Source: Athripsodes cinereus
Lineage: Eukaryota; Arthropoda; Insecta; Trichoptera; Leptoceridae
DNA: 64,000 bases
Reading direction: 5' to 3'
NCBI GenBank assembly: GCA_947579605.1
Contig: OX388321.1
Coordinates: 11,125,427 to 11,189,426 of the forward strand
Shown here: positions 22,401 through 34,071 of the stretch, piece after piece
Layout: each line of letters begins with the position of its first letter
Numbering within the stretch: the first letter of the stretch is position 1
Translations under genes and position numbers: made by a program
Notes under the pieces: generated by a model
Databases searched by the model: none
Seen by the model: the letters and a program-made list of their open reading frames with translations, nothing else
Told to the model about the DNA's origin: nothing

Positions 22401-25400
22401 AAGTAAACTCTTTTTCTTTCAGGATCACCATACATAAGACCAGTAAATCCCATAAGAGGAATTAGTGGAGGAGATGTGGCGATCATCTGTCCATATTATG
22501 GATATCCAATTAGGTAAATTACTAGACTTTTCCTCTAACAATGTTACTTTAATCAAAAAACAATTGTTCAAATTAGAATTAGTCAGTAATTTAATAATTC
22601 TTTTCAAATGTTCATATGTCTGAAAAGATCGTTATAATTAGTTTTAATGTTAAATTGTCTTTAAGAAACTGTTAAGTAGTCAATTCAATCTTTTAGGAAC
22701 CTTATTATTATATCTATAAACTATTTATTAACTTTTGTTGAACACATTTATACACCAATATTTTATTTTAAAACTTAAACATTTTTGACAAAGACATAAT
22801 TTCTTTTTCTGTATAACAGAAATTATTTGTAGTTATAAATGATTTGTTATACAAAAATGTACGAGTATATACTCGTATGTCATCATGAAATTAATTTAAG
22901 GTATCAATGAATTTATTATTTTTAGTTACATTAAATGGGAATCACCTAGACATAAAATATCAGCCAACCCAAGGTATAAACAAGACGGTTCTCTCCTGAA
23001 AATAATTAACCTGGATCCGTCAACGGATGCTGGAAGTGTCACATGTTCTGTGGCTACCCCTGGAGGGGAATTGGCAAGAAGGGAACTTCAGCTTACAATC
23101 AGCAGTCCTCCAATTCAAACACAACTCTTTGCTCCTCCAAATTTAAAAGCTGGTGAAAGAGCTCAACTATCATGTACTGTGTCTTCAGGAGATATGCCTA
23201 TATATTTTTCGTGGATGAAGGATGGACTACCACTTTCTGCTGCTTTACAGGTTAGTTTTGGGTTGAAACTTTATTTTTTTCTGTCATATTGTTTTATTTC
23301 CATTATTTCAATAACAAAAAGAAATAACTTGGTTAACAGAAAAGCATCTTATTCAATTTCATTTGTTAGCTTTAGCATTAGCATATAATTATTTTCGGTA
23401 TTCAAATGCATAAATTAGTTTTTTATTAAATTTGAAAATGTGTTCTTATGTAGACTCAAGAGTCTGATTACAATTGTTTTTATCTGTACTTCTGGGATCT
23501 TTACATTGTTTTGTTTTTGTTTTTCAGGTAGAAGAACGTAGTGCTGAGTTCTTCAGTTATTTAATATTCAAAAGCCTTAGCGCAAGTCATAGTGGTACTT
23601 ATACGTGTATATCCACTAATTCTGCAGGGAAAGTCAACACTTCCGTTGAACTTATTATCAAAGGTACATAATATTATCAAATTATTACCTCTAATAAGAA
23701 GACCTAATAATCAATAGACATGATATCATGATTCATGATATACATATATACCTACCTCACTTGGGATACAGCGTGAGGGAATAGATAGATAGATATGTAC
23801 ATATTAAAATTAAAGTGAATATTTTGAAAGCCGGCTTGCGATTAAAAAAGTCAATACGGAATTACTAAATAACTTATTTCCAAATTGCAACTACAGTCGG
23901 GCCAGTATACCAGTGCACCTCAGGTATGATGGTCTCTTTTATTCATAGGCAGGTATCAGCAACCAAAGGCATTGTTATAGAATATTTTATTTTCTTTATT
24001 ATTATCTAATCCTTGTACCTGTATACCTACATACGTACTGCGCGCCTTACGGTGTAGACCAAGGACCACACACCCTTTTCGCTTGTTGTTTCTGTCACAT
24101 TAATATAAGAGTTCCTGTTTGGATATTTTGTGTCAAAATAATATCACATATAAAAGTTCTTAAGTATGCGTATTAGTACAGTAGGTTAGTTAAAAAGGAT
24201 ATCAAATAATTGGAAGTAGGCAGTTACATACAAAGAATAGTTATAATAGCTACATTATAACACTATATATTACTCTAGGATAATTTAAAAAAAACAATAG
24301 GGATAGACTGCAGATAATGCATTTTATGATTTATGACTATTTTTTGTCAGGGAATTCCAAAATTAACGTATCAGAAATCATCCCTTATATTCTTTAGTTT
24401 TAAACGAGCATTCGGGATCGCAACATCTAACAGTGAAAATTTATTTTAGTGTCAGTTTATAAATTATAAAAATATGCCTACTAAACGTCAAGTGTTGACT
24501 CCCCAGTGTCGCGAATTTGTGATACGTCTTCGCGATTATTTTACAAAGGAAATTTTCTATTTCAAAGTGGAAAAAATTAACTGATTGACAATCTCTGATA
24601 AATTTATCGTTGGTGGTGAGACGTAAGGAAGTTGAGTAAACGTGTAGCGGGGGTTCAGGTGCACTGATATACTGGCCCCACTTGTAAATAGTATTATTAT
24701 TTATTCTATACTTATTTCCTACATAATATTATTTATTGAATTGGCGGTAATGTTGTGGTAGCTTTTAAACATTGTTACAAATGTCTGAAGTCAAAAAAAA
24801 ATCTAATACAACTATTATTTTATTCTAAGTGCGACCAAAGTTTTCACGAAGATTCCGTCATTCTCAAGCGCAATATTTGACTAGTTAAACTTGTTCTCTT
24901 TATTTCTCACGTAAAATTAATGAGGTTGAAGAACTTGTTCTCTTTATTTCTCACGTAAAATTAATGAGGTTGAAGAACTTTTTGTAATTTTTCTATTAAT
25001 GATGCAAGGATATCACATTTTAATCATGCCTTAAATGTTTTGCATTTTTTTTTTCAGTTCCTCCATTTTGGGTCCAAGAGCCACAAGACTTATCAACATT
25101 GCTAGGAAGTCATATTTTTATTAATTGCGATGCTAAAGGATATCCAGAACCAAGAATTTTCTGGTCAAAACAACATAGTAAGTGGCAATTTACAGAAACC
25201 CAAAAACACCGTCGATGTCAAATAAAACTTTGTTTTATACCATATTTCAATGATGTTTAATATTTCTCCCAGGTAAATCTAGTGAAGATTACGATGCGTT
25301 GTCACCAATTGGTGGACATCTTATGATTTTTAACAACGGATCTCTCTCCATCACTTCAATCACATCTCAAGATGAAGGAAACTATAGATGCACCGCTGAA

Positions 25401-28400
25401 AACGGAATAGGAAACATTTTATACAAAAATATTGTACTTGAAGTCAATGGTAAAATACTAAACTTAAAAAATAATACATTTTTTATCAACAGATCGATAT
25501 AATATTTATACAAAATATAAAGAATACTTATAATGTTCCATTGAATGGTAGAATAGTCGCAGAGAAATGTCTTCCAGCTAACCAAATAAAAAAAGAGAAA
25601 AAAAACTTAAACAATTAGTTTATAAAATGCATTATTTAACAACCTTCTTTGGAAAATTTAAAATGAAATTTATCAGTAGGTATAACTAAAAACATTTATT
25701 TTGTTATAATTTGTACACATTTATTTTAGAACCAGCAAGGTTCGACATTCCATCTCAGAATATTACCGCAAGAAGAAATGACCCAGTTACGTTGGTCTGT
25801 GACATTTTAGGAGATAATCCTATACATAATGTGTGGACTCATAATGGGAAATCCATCGATAAATCAAATTTCAGGTAAAAAAAATATATCTTGTAATGCA
25901 CAAATCAAATCAATAAGAGTCTGTCATAATCCCTGAAATATATCTTGTAATGCACAAATCAAATCAATAAGAGTCTGTCATAATCCCTGAAATATATCTT
26001 GTAATGCACAAATCAAATCAATAAGAGTCTGTCATAATCCCTGAAATATATCTTGTCATGCACAAATCAAATCAATAAGAGTCTGTCATAATCCCTGAAA
26101 TATATCTTGTAATGCACAAATCAAATCAATAAGAGTCTCTCATAATCCCTGAAATACGAGTTGGTACAGCTGAAACTTCACGCTTTTATTACATTTTCCC
26201 CCAAATCAAAAATGGTAATGTTTCAATATTTTTTCTGTATTTTAGAATGAGTATATCTGAATTAAAAAAAGAATCCGGTTTGCGATCCCAACTAAGCATT
26301 GAAAGAACTGACAGAAAAGATTCTGGTCTCTACAGGTGTCAGGCTGGAAATTCTTATGGACGCAGTGAACATTTTATACATCTAGCTGTTCAAGGTAATA
26401 CACGTAATGAATACTTCTATAATCTGACATTATTGGCATTTAAATAATTCCTTATTGTGACAAAAACTTATTTTCAGAAAGACCAGACGCTCCCACGGGT
26501 CTCCGCATGGTAAAAAGTGGACAATATTCAGTCAGGATGGGTTGGCAGCGTCCTTATGATGGCAATAGTCCTGTTCTTGGATATTTGCTGCAGTATCAAC
26601 TTCTGCAAGGTTCAGAGAAAAGACCTTCACATATTTTGTGGGATCATGGAAATATTGTAAATTTTACCATGGCCTCATCTTCTACACATTCAATGTAAGC
26701 GAATGATTTAATTTTAAATAATTCCCTTGGTAGTATTCTTTATTTGTAAAAACCATGTTTTGAACTTGCACATAATATTTTCAGTGACGGGACCAGTACA
26801 AGTGAAGAAGGTGAAGTAACTGGATTAGAACCAGATACCATGTATGCCATGAGGATGTTGGCTGTAAACCAAATAGAAAGCAGTAGCTTTTCCGATGTTG
26901 GCTTAGCTCAAACAATGGAAGCAGGTAAAAGTATCATACTCTTCATCTTACCCATATTATTCAATATTTTCGATTCTGTACTAATGTGAATTCGATCTGT
27001 GATTTTCTTTTTCAGCTCCATCAGAACCACCCCAAAGTGTCCATGTTCAACCCGGAGAAGCAGGAGAACTTCTCGTAACATGGCAGGTATAGCTCATCTT
27101 CAAGAACCAATGTGAGAAGTTAGGATAAATTCAAAGACACGCGCGTTTAATTAATTTATTTCGAAATTATTTCAGGCACCGCCTCCTACTTCTTGGCATG
27201 GAAATGTTTCTAATTACGTGATTCACTGGATAGAATCTCCCGCTTCTGATGAGCCATTTCCAACTGGAGGAGTTCACATGAAGTCAACTATTGTGAGACC
27301 TTCAGATAGTCCCGTCAACAAATTCTCCATCACGGGTCTAAAGCAGTTCACTAGATACAGAGTGTATCTATGTGCAGCCAATGCAGCTGGAAATGGACCA
27401 TTCAGTGAAGATGTTTTCATCAGAACTAAAGAAGGAGGTAGGTACTAATCAATATTTTCTGAAAATATCGAGTATATGGTGTCACTTAATTCTCAGATAA
27501 AATGGTGATCCAACATCTCGATTTCTTTTCAGTACCAACCGCTCCCCCTCAATCAGTTCACTGTGCAGCACTCTCGTCTCAAAGTTTGAAAGTAGAATGG
27601 ACTCCACCTCCAAAGTCACATCATGCTGGGAATTTACTCGGATATAAGATACTGTACAAGCCTCTTTCTGATACACATTGTGAGTAAAATAAAAGGCAAT
27701 GTATAACCTTTGATGGTCACCAAAGTTATTTCTTCTATTTCTTGCTTATTGCATTTTTCAGTGGATGAAAGCTCAGCTGCGGCAGAAGTGAAAAGGACGA
27801 GTAGCTGTGAAACGTATCTTCATGCTTTACTCAAGTATACAAATTACTCAATACAAGTCTTAGCTTATACAAGTTCAGGTGATGGAATACTTAGCCCTCC
27901 GGAATTTTGTACTACAGAAGAAGACAGTAAGATTTTTTGAAAATATTTCGCTTGTGTTTTAGAGATTACAAATATTTTATGGACGAATTGCAGTTGTTTT
28001 TTACATTTTCAGTACCTGGAACACCAGCAAATATCAAAGCTATTGCACTGACTGAAGAATCCATTATGATCAGTTGGATGCCACCCAAGAAACCAAATGG
28101 AAATATAGTTTTTTACACTCTATACTACAGAGAAGTGGGAAAGTAAGTTTTAAAGTTTTCATTTTAAAAAAAAAAACTAAGCTTGTTATTACATTTTAGA
28201 GTTTTTTTGGTTTATTTTTTTTTTCTCTTTTTTACTTATTTATAGAAGTACGCAGCCCATCAGTCGACAAATTAGTGTAAGCGAAGCCACGGCTTTGGGA
28301 GGAGTTGGTCTGGGAGGTGCTGCTGAGGTTAGAGGGCTTTCGGATATAGGCAGATATGAGTTTTGGCTCTCAGCCAGCACATCTGCTGGAGAGGGAGGAA

Positions 28401-31400
28401 CGACTTCTCCCGTCACACAAGTCACCACTAATAGGGGCAAGTTAAACATTTTTAAACCTCATAAATCTCAACATAGAGAAATTCTTATAGGCTTCTTTAT
28501 GACTCAATATTTTTTCATTACAGCTGGAGCCCGAATTGCATCTTTTGGCGGCTTGATTCGCAGTGGAACAGGCAGATCAGTACTTTTAGGATGTTTAGCT
28601 GTAGGAAACCCAACACCCAGAGCAAGATGGATTCATGCTCAAAAGACAATCACACATAGTCATCTTTACAGGGTCACGGCTGAAGGAAATCTTCTAATTC
28701 ACAGTAAGTAAATGATTGCAGTATTATAACAATCAATTTTATTTATCAAATCTCAACATTCAAACCAGATGTTCGGCAATTTGAGGAAAAAACATGTTAT
28801 ATCTTTTTGCTCTTCTCTAGGTGTGGACCAAACAGTTAGTGGTAACTACACATGCAATGCAAAGAACCTGTTTGGTTCTGATGAAATCACTTACACCGTA
28901 GTCGGTCTACTTCCTCCGGGACCACCAACTTTACAACTTCTGTACTCGACCACCAATAGTGTTCAACTTAGATGGGATCCACCGGCTGATGGGGGCTCTC
29001 CAATTCTTGGTATATGTATTTTCCTTAATTATGTTACTGTCACAATTTCTCTGAGTAATTTAATTTCAATGCATCCTTTGACTGACTTGATATCTGTGTT
29101 CATATTTTCAGGTTATATTCTTAGTTACAAAAGGTTAGAAGAAAGTTTACAAATTATCGAGTTGACATCTGAAGTAAAGAGCTTTCAAGTAGATGGGTTA
29201 AAGTGTGGTTCCAAGTACTCCTTTATTATCACAGCAAGTAACAGAGTCGGAAAGGGCCAAAGCAGTGCTCCATTGGTAGTCAGTACTAAAGGAAAAGGTT
29301 TGCAGTCTATTTTACGCAGAATTCAAACACTTAGTTCAGAATTGACATTTCTTCACAAATTTCACAATTTATTATTAATTTCAGCTCCGAAATTTCCTGA
29401 AGACTGGTCCCCTGTAGTATGGAGTAATGCTACTTCCATCTTAGTCAACATTCACCATGCATTAATAGCCAGTGAAGAAATCACCTGTCCTATTCTGTCC
29501 ATGGGTGCTGAATGGAGGAAAAGTGAAAAGAAAGACAACGGAAACTGGAGGGCAGTGAATGTTCCTACATCTGCTATCCTTGTTCTTTCATCTTTATCTC
29601 CTGCTCAGTGGTATGAGGTCAAGGTGTTTGCTGAAACTCATGCTGGGAGAAGTGAGTCAATTCTTCGGGCAGCCACAACTACCATCTCTGGAGGTATACA
29701 AACTTCAATATGAATACCTACATAGTTTCATGTAAGACACAAAATAATGCGAAGAAGAAAAAGTATTGTTGCTTTATAAAGGGATTAGTTTACAAATTAT
29801 TCAAATCAGCTCACACAGATTAAATATGTTTGGAAGAAATTTAGATAGAATTCATCTCATATAAATATTTAACTGAAAATGGCTGACAAAGGTTTATTTT
29901 AAACTTACAAAGCCAATTATATTTATTTATTTATATATTGTATTCTTAATAAAAAAAATTTAATACATTTTATCAACTTAAGCTTATCCTACGGTATATC
30001 ATCAAAAACAAGTTTTTTGCAAGTACTCAAGAGTGATAATTTATTGTTCCAGCACTAATTTCTCCTCCATCTGATCTCCCAATGGATTCAGCATTTCCAG
30101 CAGAAGCGGAGCCTTCACAAGACAATATATTTAATGTGATATCAATGATCTTGGCTGTTATAGCTGCCTTATCCACACTCTCTGTGGCATACTTGCTAGT
30201 CGTCAAAAGGAAGTGAGAATATTTAAATATTCCTAAAGACAAATAATATTAAATTTTCGTTGATTGTGTTTCAACATATGATTTAAAAATTGTTACCTCA
30301 ATGTACATTTTGAAAATAAAAATGAAGATTTTCAATTGAAAATAATAACAAAGATTTTCAACTCGCCTTCATATGATATAACATAGCACCAACATAACTA
30401 AGTGAATTTAAAAGAATGTAAAATGGAGGGAATTTTGACATTTTGATTTAGATTGAGTTTTCTCTGAACAAGTTTTTGAATGTATATTTTACAATTGTTA
30501 GTATCAAAAATTTGTTAAAAATATACACCAATCTGGCAAAAGTAAAAAAGCAATGTCATTCTGAATAATATAGTCTGTCGTGTTTTTTACATGCAGTTGG
30601 TCTACTGGCTACCCCACTTGTGGAAAAAGCCAGAATATTATGAATAAATAGTCTATCACAATAATGAATTTGAATCGCAAAGGTGTGTTTGTTAAAAGGT
30701 CAATAATTCATCTTACCTGGTCATCATCTTTATCCATATATTATTTGTTACAGTGTTATCTGTCAGTGCAATAGTGAATCAGAATATGGAGGAGATAGAC
30801 AACGTAGCCAGTCCCAAGCCAGTGATGAGAAGACCATATGTGCAGCTGAACAACAAAATATTAGAAACTATCAGCATGATTACTCCACATCTCCTGTCAA
30901 AGGACACCATGATAAGTTGAGAAGGGAGTCTGCCGGTGAGTTACCTATATGTTAAAATATATATAAATTCAGCTTGGCTTTAGGCAAATCTACACTAAGT
31001 GAACAAATTATCTGTTTTTCTACTCTCTTTTTTTCTGTACTGAGAAGAAAAAATTATTATCTTTTCTATTTTGACTACCTCCGCCTCTGGTGTGGGCAAG
31101 GTTTGTTTAATGTAGAATTTTGGATAAATGGAAGTCTTCAGACCTCTGCACTATCCAGGTGGTTGGTGGATCCTTCAATGTATGTCTTATTTTGACAGAG
31201 AAGAAAAGCGAGACCGAACATTCATTAGCCCTGTTTGTTAGTTCAGTGAGGTCGCACCTATTGAATCTGCAAAATGTACCTATCTAAACAAATCCATCCA
31301 TCCCACATATCTTATAATATTATCTAGTATGTATAGTATTTCCTACACACTTGAATTCAGTGTAGTATTGGAGAATTGGAGGACATATACAATAAAAATA

Positions 31401-33224
31401 AATCAAAATCATTCATTCTAGTACTCACTCTTTCTATTCAAAATACTTACTACTACTATACCTACTGTCATAGAATTTCCCACTTAATACTTCACTTTTT
31501 ATTTATTTTATTTATTATTTATTTATTTATTCTTTACTGTACATTGATTAAAATCCATTACATTAAAAGTAAACATTCAAGTAAGATACAATCAATATAC
31601 AGAGGGCGAGTTTATCGCAAAGGCGCAATCTCTTCCAACTAACCCAAAATATTTTATACTTGCATATCTCTAACAAATTTCAACTTATCGATCGATTATT
31701 TTTCATACTTTTGCGTAACAATGAGAGTGAAAACTATAGATATAAATTAATAAAGTCTTATTGTTCGAATTTCAAAATACCTTGTTTTATTTTAATATTT
31801 TAGTTTATATTCCTTTATCATAGTCCATTTTTGTGTTTTGATGTTAATTCCAGAAATGTATGAGATAAGTCCATATGCAACATTTCAAGTGGGAGGTCCA
31901 AACAGGCCCTTACCTCCCACCACTCTGGACCACACTCTACAATTCCGTACTTTTGGCCATCTAGACAATGATGACCCCCCTGTTCAAGGAGCTTGTAAGA
32001 GACACTATCCTCAGAAACTGCACAAACATGTCAGCACTAAAGGTAAGATACTATATTTCACATAAATATATTTTTTGAAAATTAACCGTTGTATGTATTT
32101 GATAAACCCAAAAAAAACAGCCCTATACTAAATAATAGTTTATATCATGAAGATGCGTTTAATTTGCAGAATGAGGGTTACTCCCAACAAAGATATTAAT
32201 AGTAGATATCTTAGAAATGTCAAATCAATATCTAATTCATGAAAATGTCACTTAAGTAACGGACTTTAAAATTGTTAAACTACCCTCTTTTGCAATATAT
32301 TTGGTACCTACATACTCTTGATGCAAGACAGATTATATTAACAAGTGCAACAATTAGGTAATTGTAAGATGCTTTTTTTAAATTCTACTTTAAAACAGTA
32401 TCGGGAGTAAACTCCTCAGGATTTAAACTGGAATATCCTGTTCCAAAGTCCAGGACTCTATCATGAAACTACTGATAACCTTATGAATGAAATTGTTTCT
32501 TAACCATTCATATCAAATTATTAATAAATAGACATCCTTCTTTATCATGTTTCTAATTTAGTACCAATTTTTTTATGTCTAACGATGAAATGTTTACGTG
32601 TTTTTCTTCAGATACTGACAAAATAGAAAATGGTTGTGAAATGCAGCCCTTAAGAACTAGGAGTAGAAATAGACAGTGTTCTGGCCCTTCATACTGTGTG
32701 CCATTATCACAGCAAGGTTTGCAACTTCTTTATTTTACTTGGAGATGAAAAAATTATTCTGATGGCTGTGTTCACCAAAACAACTCAATTTTATCTCTTT
32801 TCTATATTAATATGAACTGGTCTAATACTTTGGTTGATAATGCACTTAAAATGATCTCTTATTCTAATCTTGATATCAGCATACCTCATTACTCATAAAT
32901 TCACTTCACTAGTGTAGAATATTTTTGTGCCATTTTCATATTCTAATTATGAAACATTCACGAGTTAAAATCATTCTAGGACTCTGTAATTTAATCAAAA
33001 ACAATTAAAATACAGATACATACATATATAATAAAAATACACATTAACATAGAGATGAATTTCTTCCAGCTAACCCAAATGTTTCCTTCTCTTTTACAGC
33101 TGACATCTACCAACGAGGTAGCAGTACAGAATCTAATGAAATGTCACCCCCACCAGAAAGATCAAGAACTCCGAGACATTATCTGGACAGACCATTACAA
33201 ATACACCATTCTTCCCACAGTTAA
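13467..33224 (+). CDS. Dscam: Dscam-family cell adhesion receptor (5' partial)
   Basis: 28 exons: 13467-13554, 14511-14707, 15034-15184, 18011-18162, 22423-22513, 22926-23250, 23528-23663, 25058-25177, 25273-25449, 25730-25874, 26246-26394, 26478-26694, 26785-26924, 27016-27086, 27176-27437, 27533-27679, 27762-27926, 28013-28142, 28246-28436, 28524-28703, 28821-29009, 29112-29297, 29385-29693, 30053-30212, 30754-30935, 31854-32042, 32612-32716, 33100-33224. Joined, they give 1558 residues without a stop. Order: a divergent Ig most like Ig4 (1-95), Ig5 (to 196), Ig6 (285), Ig7 (380), Ig8 (479), Ig9 (577), FN3 1-4 (to 1018), Ig10 (1107), FN3 5-6 (1306), one membrane span (about 1332-1354) and a 200-residue tail with YEISPYATF, a motif of Dscam tails. 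The order Ig-FN4-Ig-FN2-TM is diagnostic of Dscam, a homophilic neuronal recognition receptor. Ig1-Ig3 and the signal peptide are not seen. Single exons stand where fly Dscam1 has its Ig7 variable array. Which paralogue this is remains open; the first two exons are the least certain. Confidence 0.9.
13937..14200 (-). pseudogene. LINE reverse transcriptase 3' fragment in Dscam intron
   Basis: The minus strand reads IQESKLRWYGHV, then RPHEYVGNKAQ, then DMRNCHVSQEDALDRTKW, the C-terminal tail of an RTE/BovB-like or related LINE. A second relic of the same family is at 43535-43745. Confidence 0.7.
14190..14309. repeat. Interspersed repeat (copy 1 of 2)
   Basis: About 85-115 bases, including ttataaacccaaatacaacc, cacctttcacagtaagctac and gggagtttgccggcacc, nearly identical to 48160-48275 in the second phospholipase B-like gene. 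Beyond the cacc end the two copies diverge. Confidence 0.75.
15649..15744. repeat. GC-rich palindromic minisatellite, 3 x 32 bp
   Basis: Three perfect copies of a 32-base unit starting ggcgacgttgccggcaacgt. Each unit contains the perfect 16-base palindrome ACGTTGCCGGCAACGT and a second near-palindrome aacgtagccgctacgtt. It is a strong GC and CpG island of structure in otherwise AT-rich intron DNA. Confidence 0.95.
16826..16925 (-). repeat. (TAG)n-tailed SINE-like copy, partial
   Basis: Matches the family by accatcacggcatat, gtagccagcagaccagctgc and aataaacatgcaagctgtc. Confidence 0.7.
17733..17790 (+). repeat. Truncated tail of the tRNA-derived SINE
   Basis: The word tttgggactagctcgatctg followed by tgtgaattgtc matches, in reverse orientation, the tail of the SINE at 12475-12715. 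Confidence 0.65.
19786..20045 (-). repeat. (TAG)n-tailed SINE-like copy, near full length
   Basis: Starts with ctactactattactacta on the plus strand, then accatcacggcatatcccac and gtagccagcagaccagctgc, through gacattcaggatgggtggca, to gcctt ttacaggacactcg and the end near ggtgctccacggga. It includes every block of the family. Confidence 0.8.
20113..20145. repeat. 33-base palindrome
   Basis: caaaatgaggattataa and its reverse complement form a perfect hairpin immediately left of the LINE target duplication. Confidence 0.8.
20161..20364 (-). pseudogene. 5'-truncated LINE insertion with 14-bp target duplication
   Basis: The minus strand encodes the C-terminus of a LINE reverse transcriptase (FTIHRSHDNDIRAQGMSW, then AQRRSEWRRLVSALC) followed by a (GAT)n tail. 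The word aagtccaaatacat occurs directly at both ends (20147-20160 and 20365-20378), a clear target-site duplication. Confidence 0.8.
21185..21223. repeat. 39-base palindrome
   Basis: atgattttatatttccata and its reverse complement are separated by one base and can form a long AT-rich hairpin. Confidence 0.8.
23894..24684. mobile_element. Non-autonomous DNA transposon with TA duplication
   Basis: A 791-bp element in the Dscam intron between the Ig7 and Ig8 exons. The left end CAGTCGGGCCAGTATA..CAGTGCACC and the reverse complement of the right end CAAGTGGGGCCAGTATA..CAGTGCACC form imperfect inverted repeats; TA flanks both ends (23892-23893, 24685-24686). Inside, an ATG at 24474 opens a 37-codon frame, MPTKRQVLTPQCREFVIRLR and on, that looks like the N-terminus of a transposase before a stop. 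Confidence 0.75.
24890..24977. repeat. Tandem duplication, 2 x 44 bp
   Basis: Two identical copies beginning cttgttctctttatttctca, from 24890 and 24934, just upstream of the Ig8 acceptor. Confidence 0.9.
25882..26151. repeat. Minisatellite, 5 x 54 bp, beside a splice donor
   Basis: Five nearly identical 54-base copies beginning aaatatatcttgtaatgcac, at 25882, 25936, 25990, 26044 and 26098. The array starts 8 bases after the Dscam Ig9 first-half exon and fills most of its 371-bp intron. Confidence 0.95.
28437..28523 (+). other. GC-AG intron in the Dscam-like gene
   Basis: The exon ending at 28436 (FN4 second half) is followed by GCAAGT rather than GT. Using GC keeps the phase-1 join that restores the Ig10 frame (CLAVGNPTPRARW). 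The nearby GT at 28441 would put Ig10 out of frame. Confidence 0.75.
30213..31853. other. Introns around the first cytoplasmic-tail exon
   Basis: Apart from the exon at 30754-30935, this holds a SINE-like fragment (30588-30630) and a repeat-like A/T stretch with cgagtttatcgcaaaggcgc near 31605. Other open frames show no motif. Confidence 0.6.
30588..30630 (+). repeat. (TAG)n-tailed SINE-like fragment
   Basis: Retains only acatgcagttggtctactgg and ctaccccacttgtgg. Confidence 0.55.
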
Positions 33225-33714
33225 TTAACCAAATAAACTAGTATAAATAATTCAATTAATCATTATATTGATATTAGCTAAAGTAATTAATTTTAACCAG
33301 AATAAAACAACAAACCCGAATTAACAGAAAATGTAAATACTCCGTGTGTATTATGAATCTATTGATACTATGTACAATTATGATATATAAATATTTATGT
33401 GATGGAATATCTTTAGGCTATGTCAAGAATGTCGCTCTAGCATCATGTCTGGGGCTGTTTTCAACAATGTTCAGTTCCCAAAACAAATGACAACTTATTG
33501 ATGACACCAGCTAATTTCTATATACTTGAATAAGGATCTTCATGAAAAATGTTCAATATTCAATTAACATTTGTACAGGATATAAAAAAAATATGTAATA
33601 GTACTCAAGGGTTTATTTTATTCTAAGCACAGAATCTACCAATTCAGGATGGGTGGCAAGTCTCAAATATATTCATAATAAATTTAAATGTCTATATTAT
33701 GTATTTAAAATGTT
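33225..33714 (+). other. Probable Dscam 3' UTR and short intergenic stretch
   Basis: AATAAA occurs at 33301-33306, 77 bases after the stop, and may be the poly(A) signal. A short piece of the SINE-like family (attcaggatgggtggcaag) lies near 33645-33665. Confidence 0.55.
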
Positions 33715-33770
33715 TAAAAGATAATATTTAAATTAAAACACTGTTTAATTCCACTATGAGATTGCTTTAA

Positions 33771-33810
33771 TTAAAACGTTTTCGACTACAATGTAGTCAT
33801 CATCAGTAAT
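33771..33810 (-). ncRNA. Hammerhead-like motif in left Penelope arm
   Basis: Mirror of the motif at 35048-35088: CTGATGA at 33806-33800 on the minus strand, stem II GACTA/TAGTC, GAAA, then ACGT as a palindromic helix III. Confidence 0.6.
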
Positions 33811-34071
33811 AACACAATACTAAATCTAAAATTAAAGGACATACAACAATATTAAATTTTAAAAAATTTTAAGGAGTGGTCACAATTGGCAGTGTGTGTG
33901 TGGAGGGTGGGGGTGAAAAGTTCAGGGGCGGGTTCAGGAGCAGAAGTAGTGGTGAGGTTATTTGTGGTTGTTGAATATTTACTAAATTTTTATGATTATT
34001 AATTTCTAATGTTTCCAAGATGTCCAGTTTTTTGCCTTTAGAATATTTTTGCAGCAATTCCACACCGCTGA

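Larger units (their letters stand above)
18163..22422. other. Long Dscam intron (4.3 kb)
   Basis: Separates the Ig5 and Ig6 exons. It contains a SINE-like copy (19786-20045), two short perfect palindromes (20113-20145 and 21185-21223) and a LINE insertion (20161-20364). I see no alternative exon cluster in it. Confidence 0.65.

Noticed and set aside
25882..26151. CRISPR-like array
   Set aside because: Units are contiguous 54-bp copies without unique spacers, in an insect intron; it is a minisatellite.
31376..31642. Coding frame in a Dscam intron
   Set aside because: Composition is low-complexity (poly-F/I/L/Y from ATTT runs) and it overlaps a repeat-like tail.
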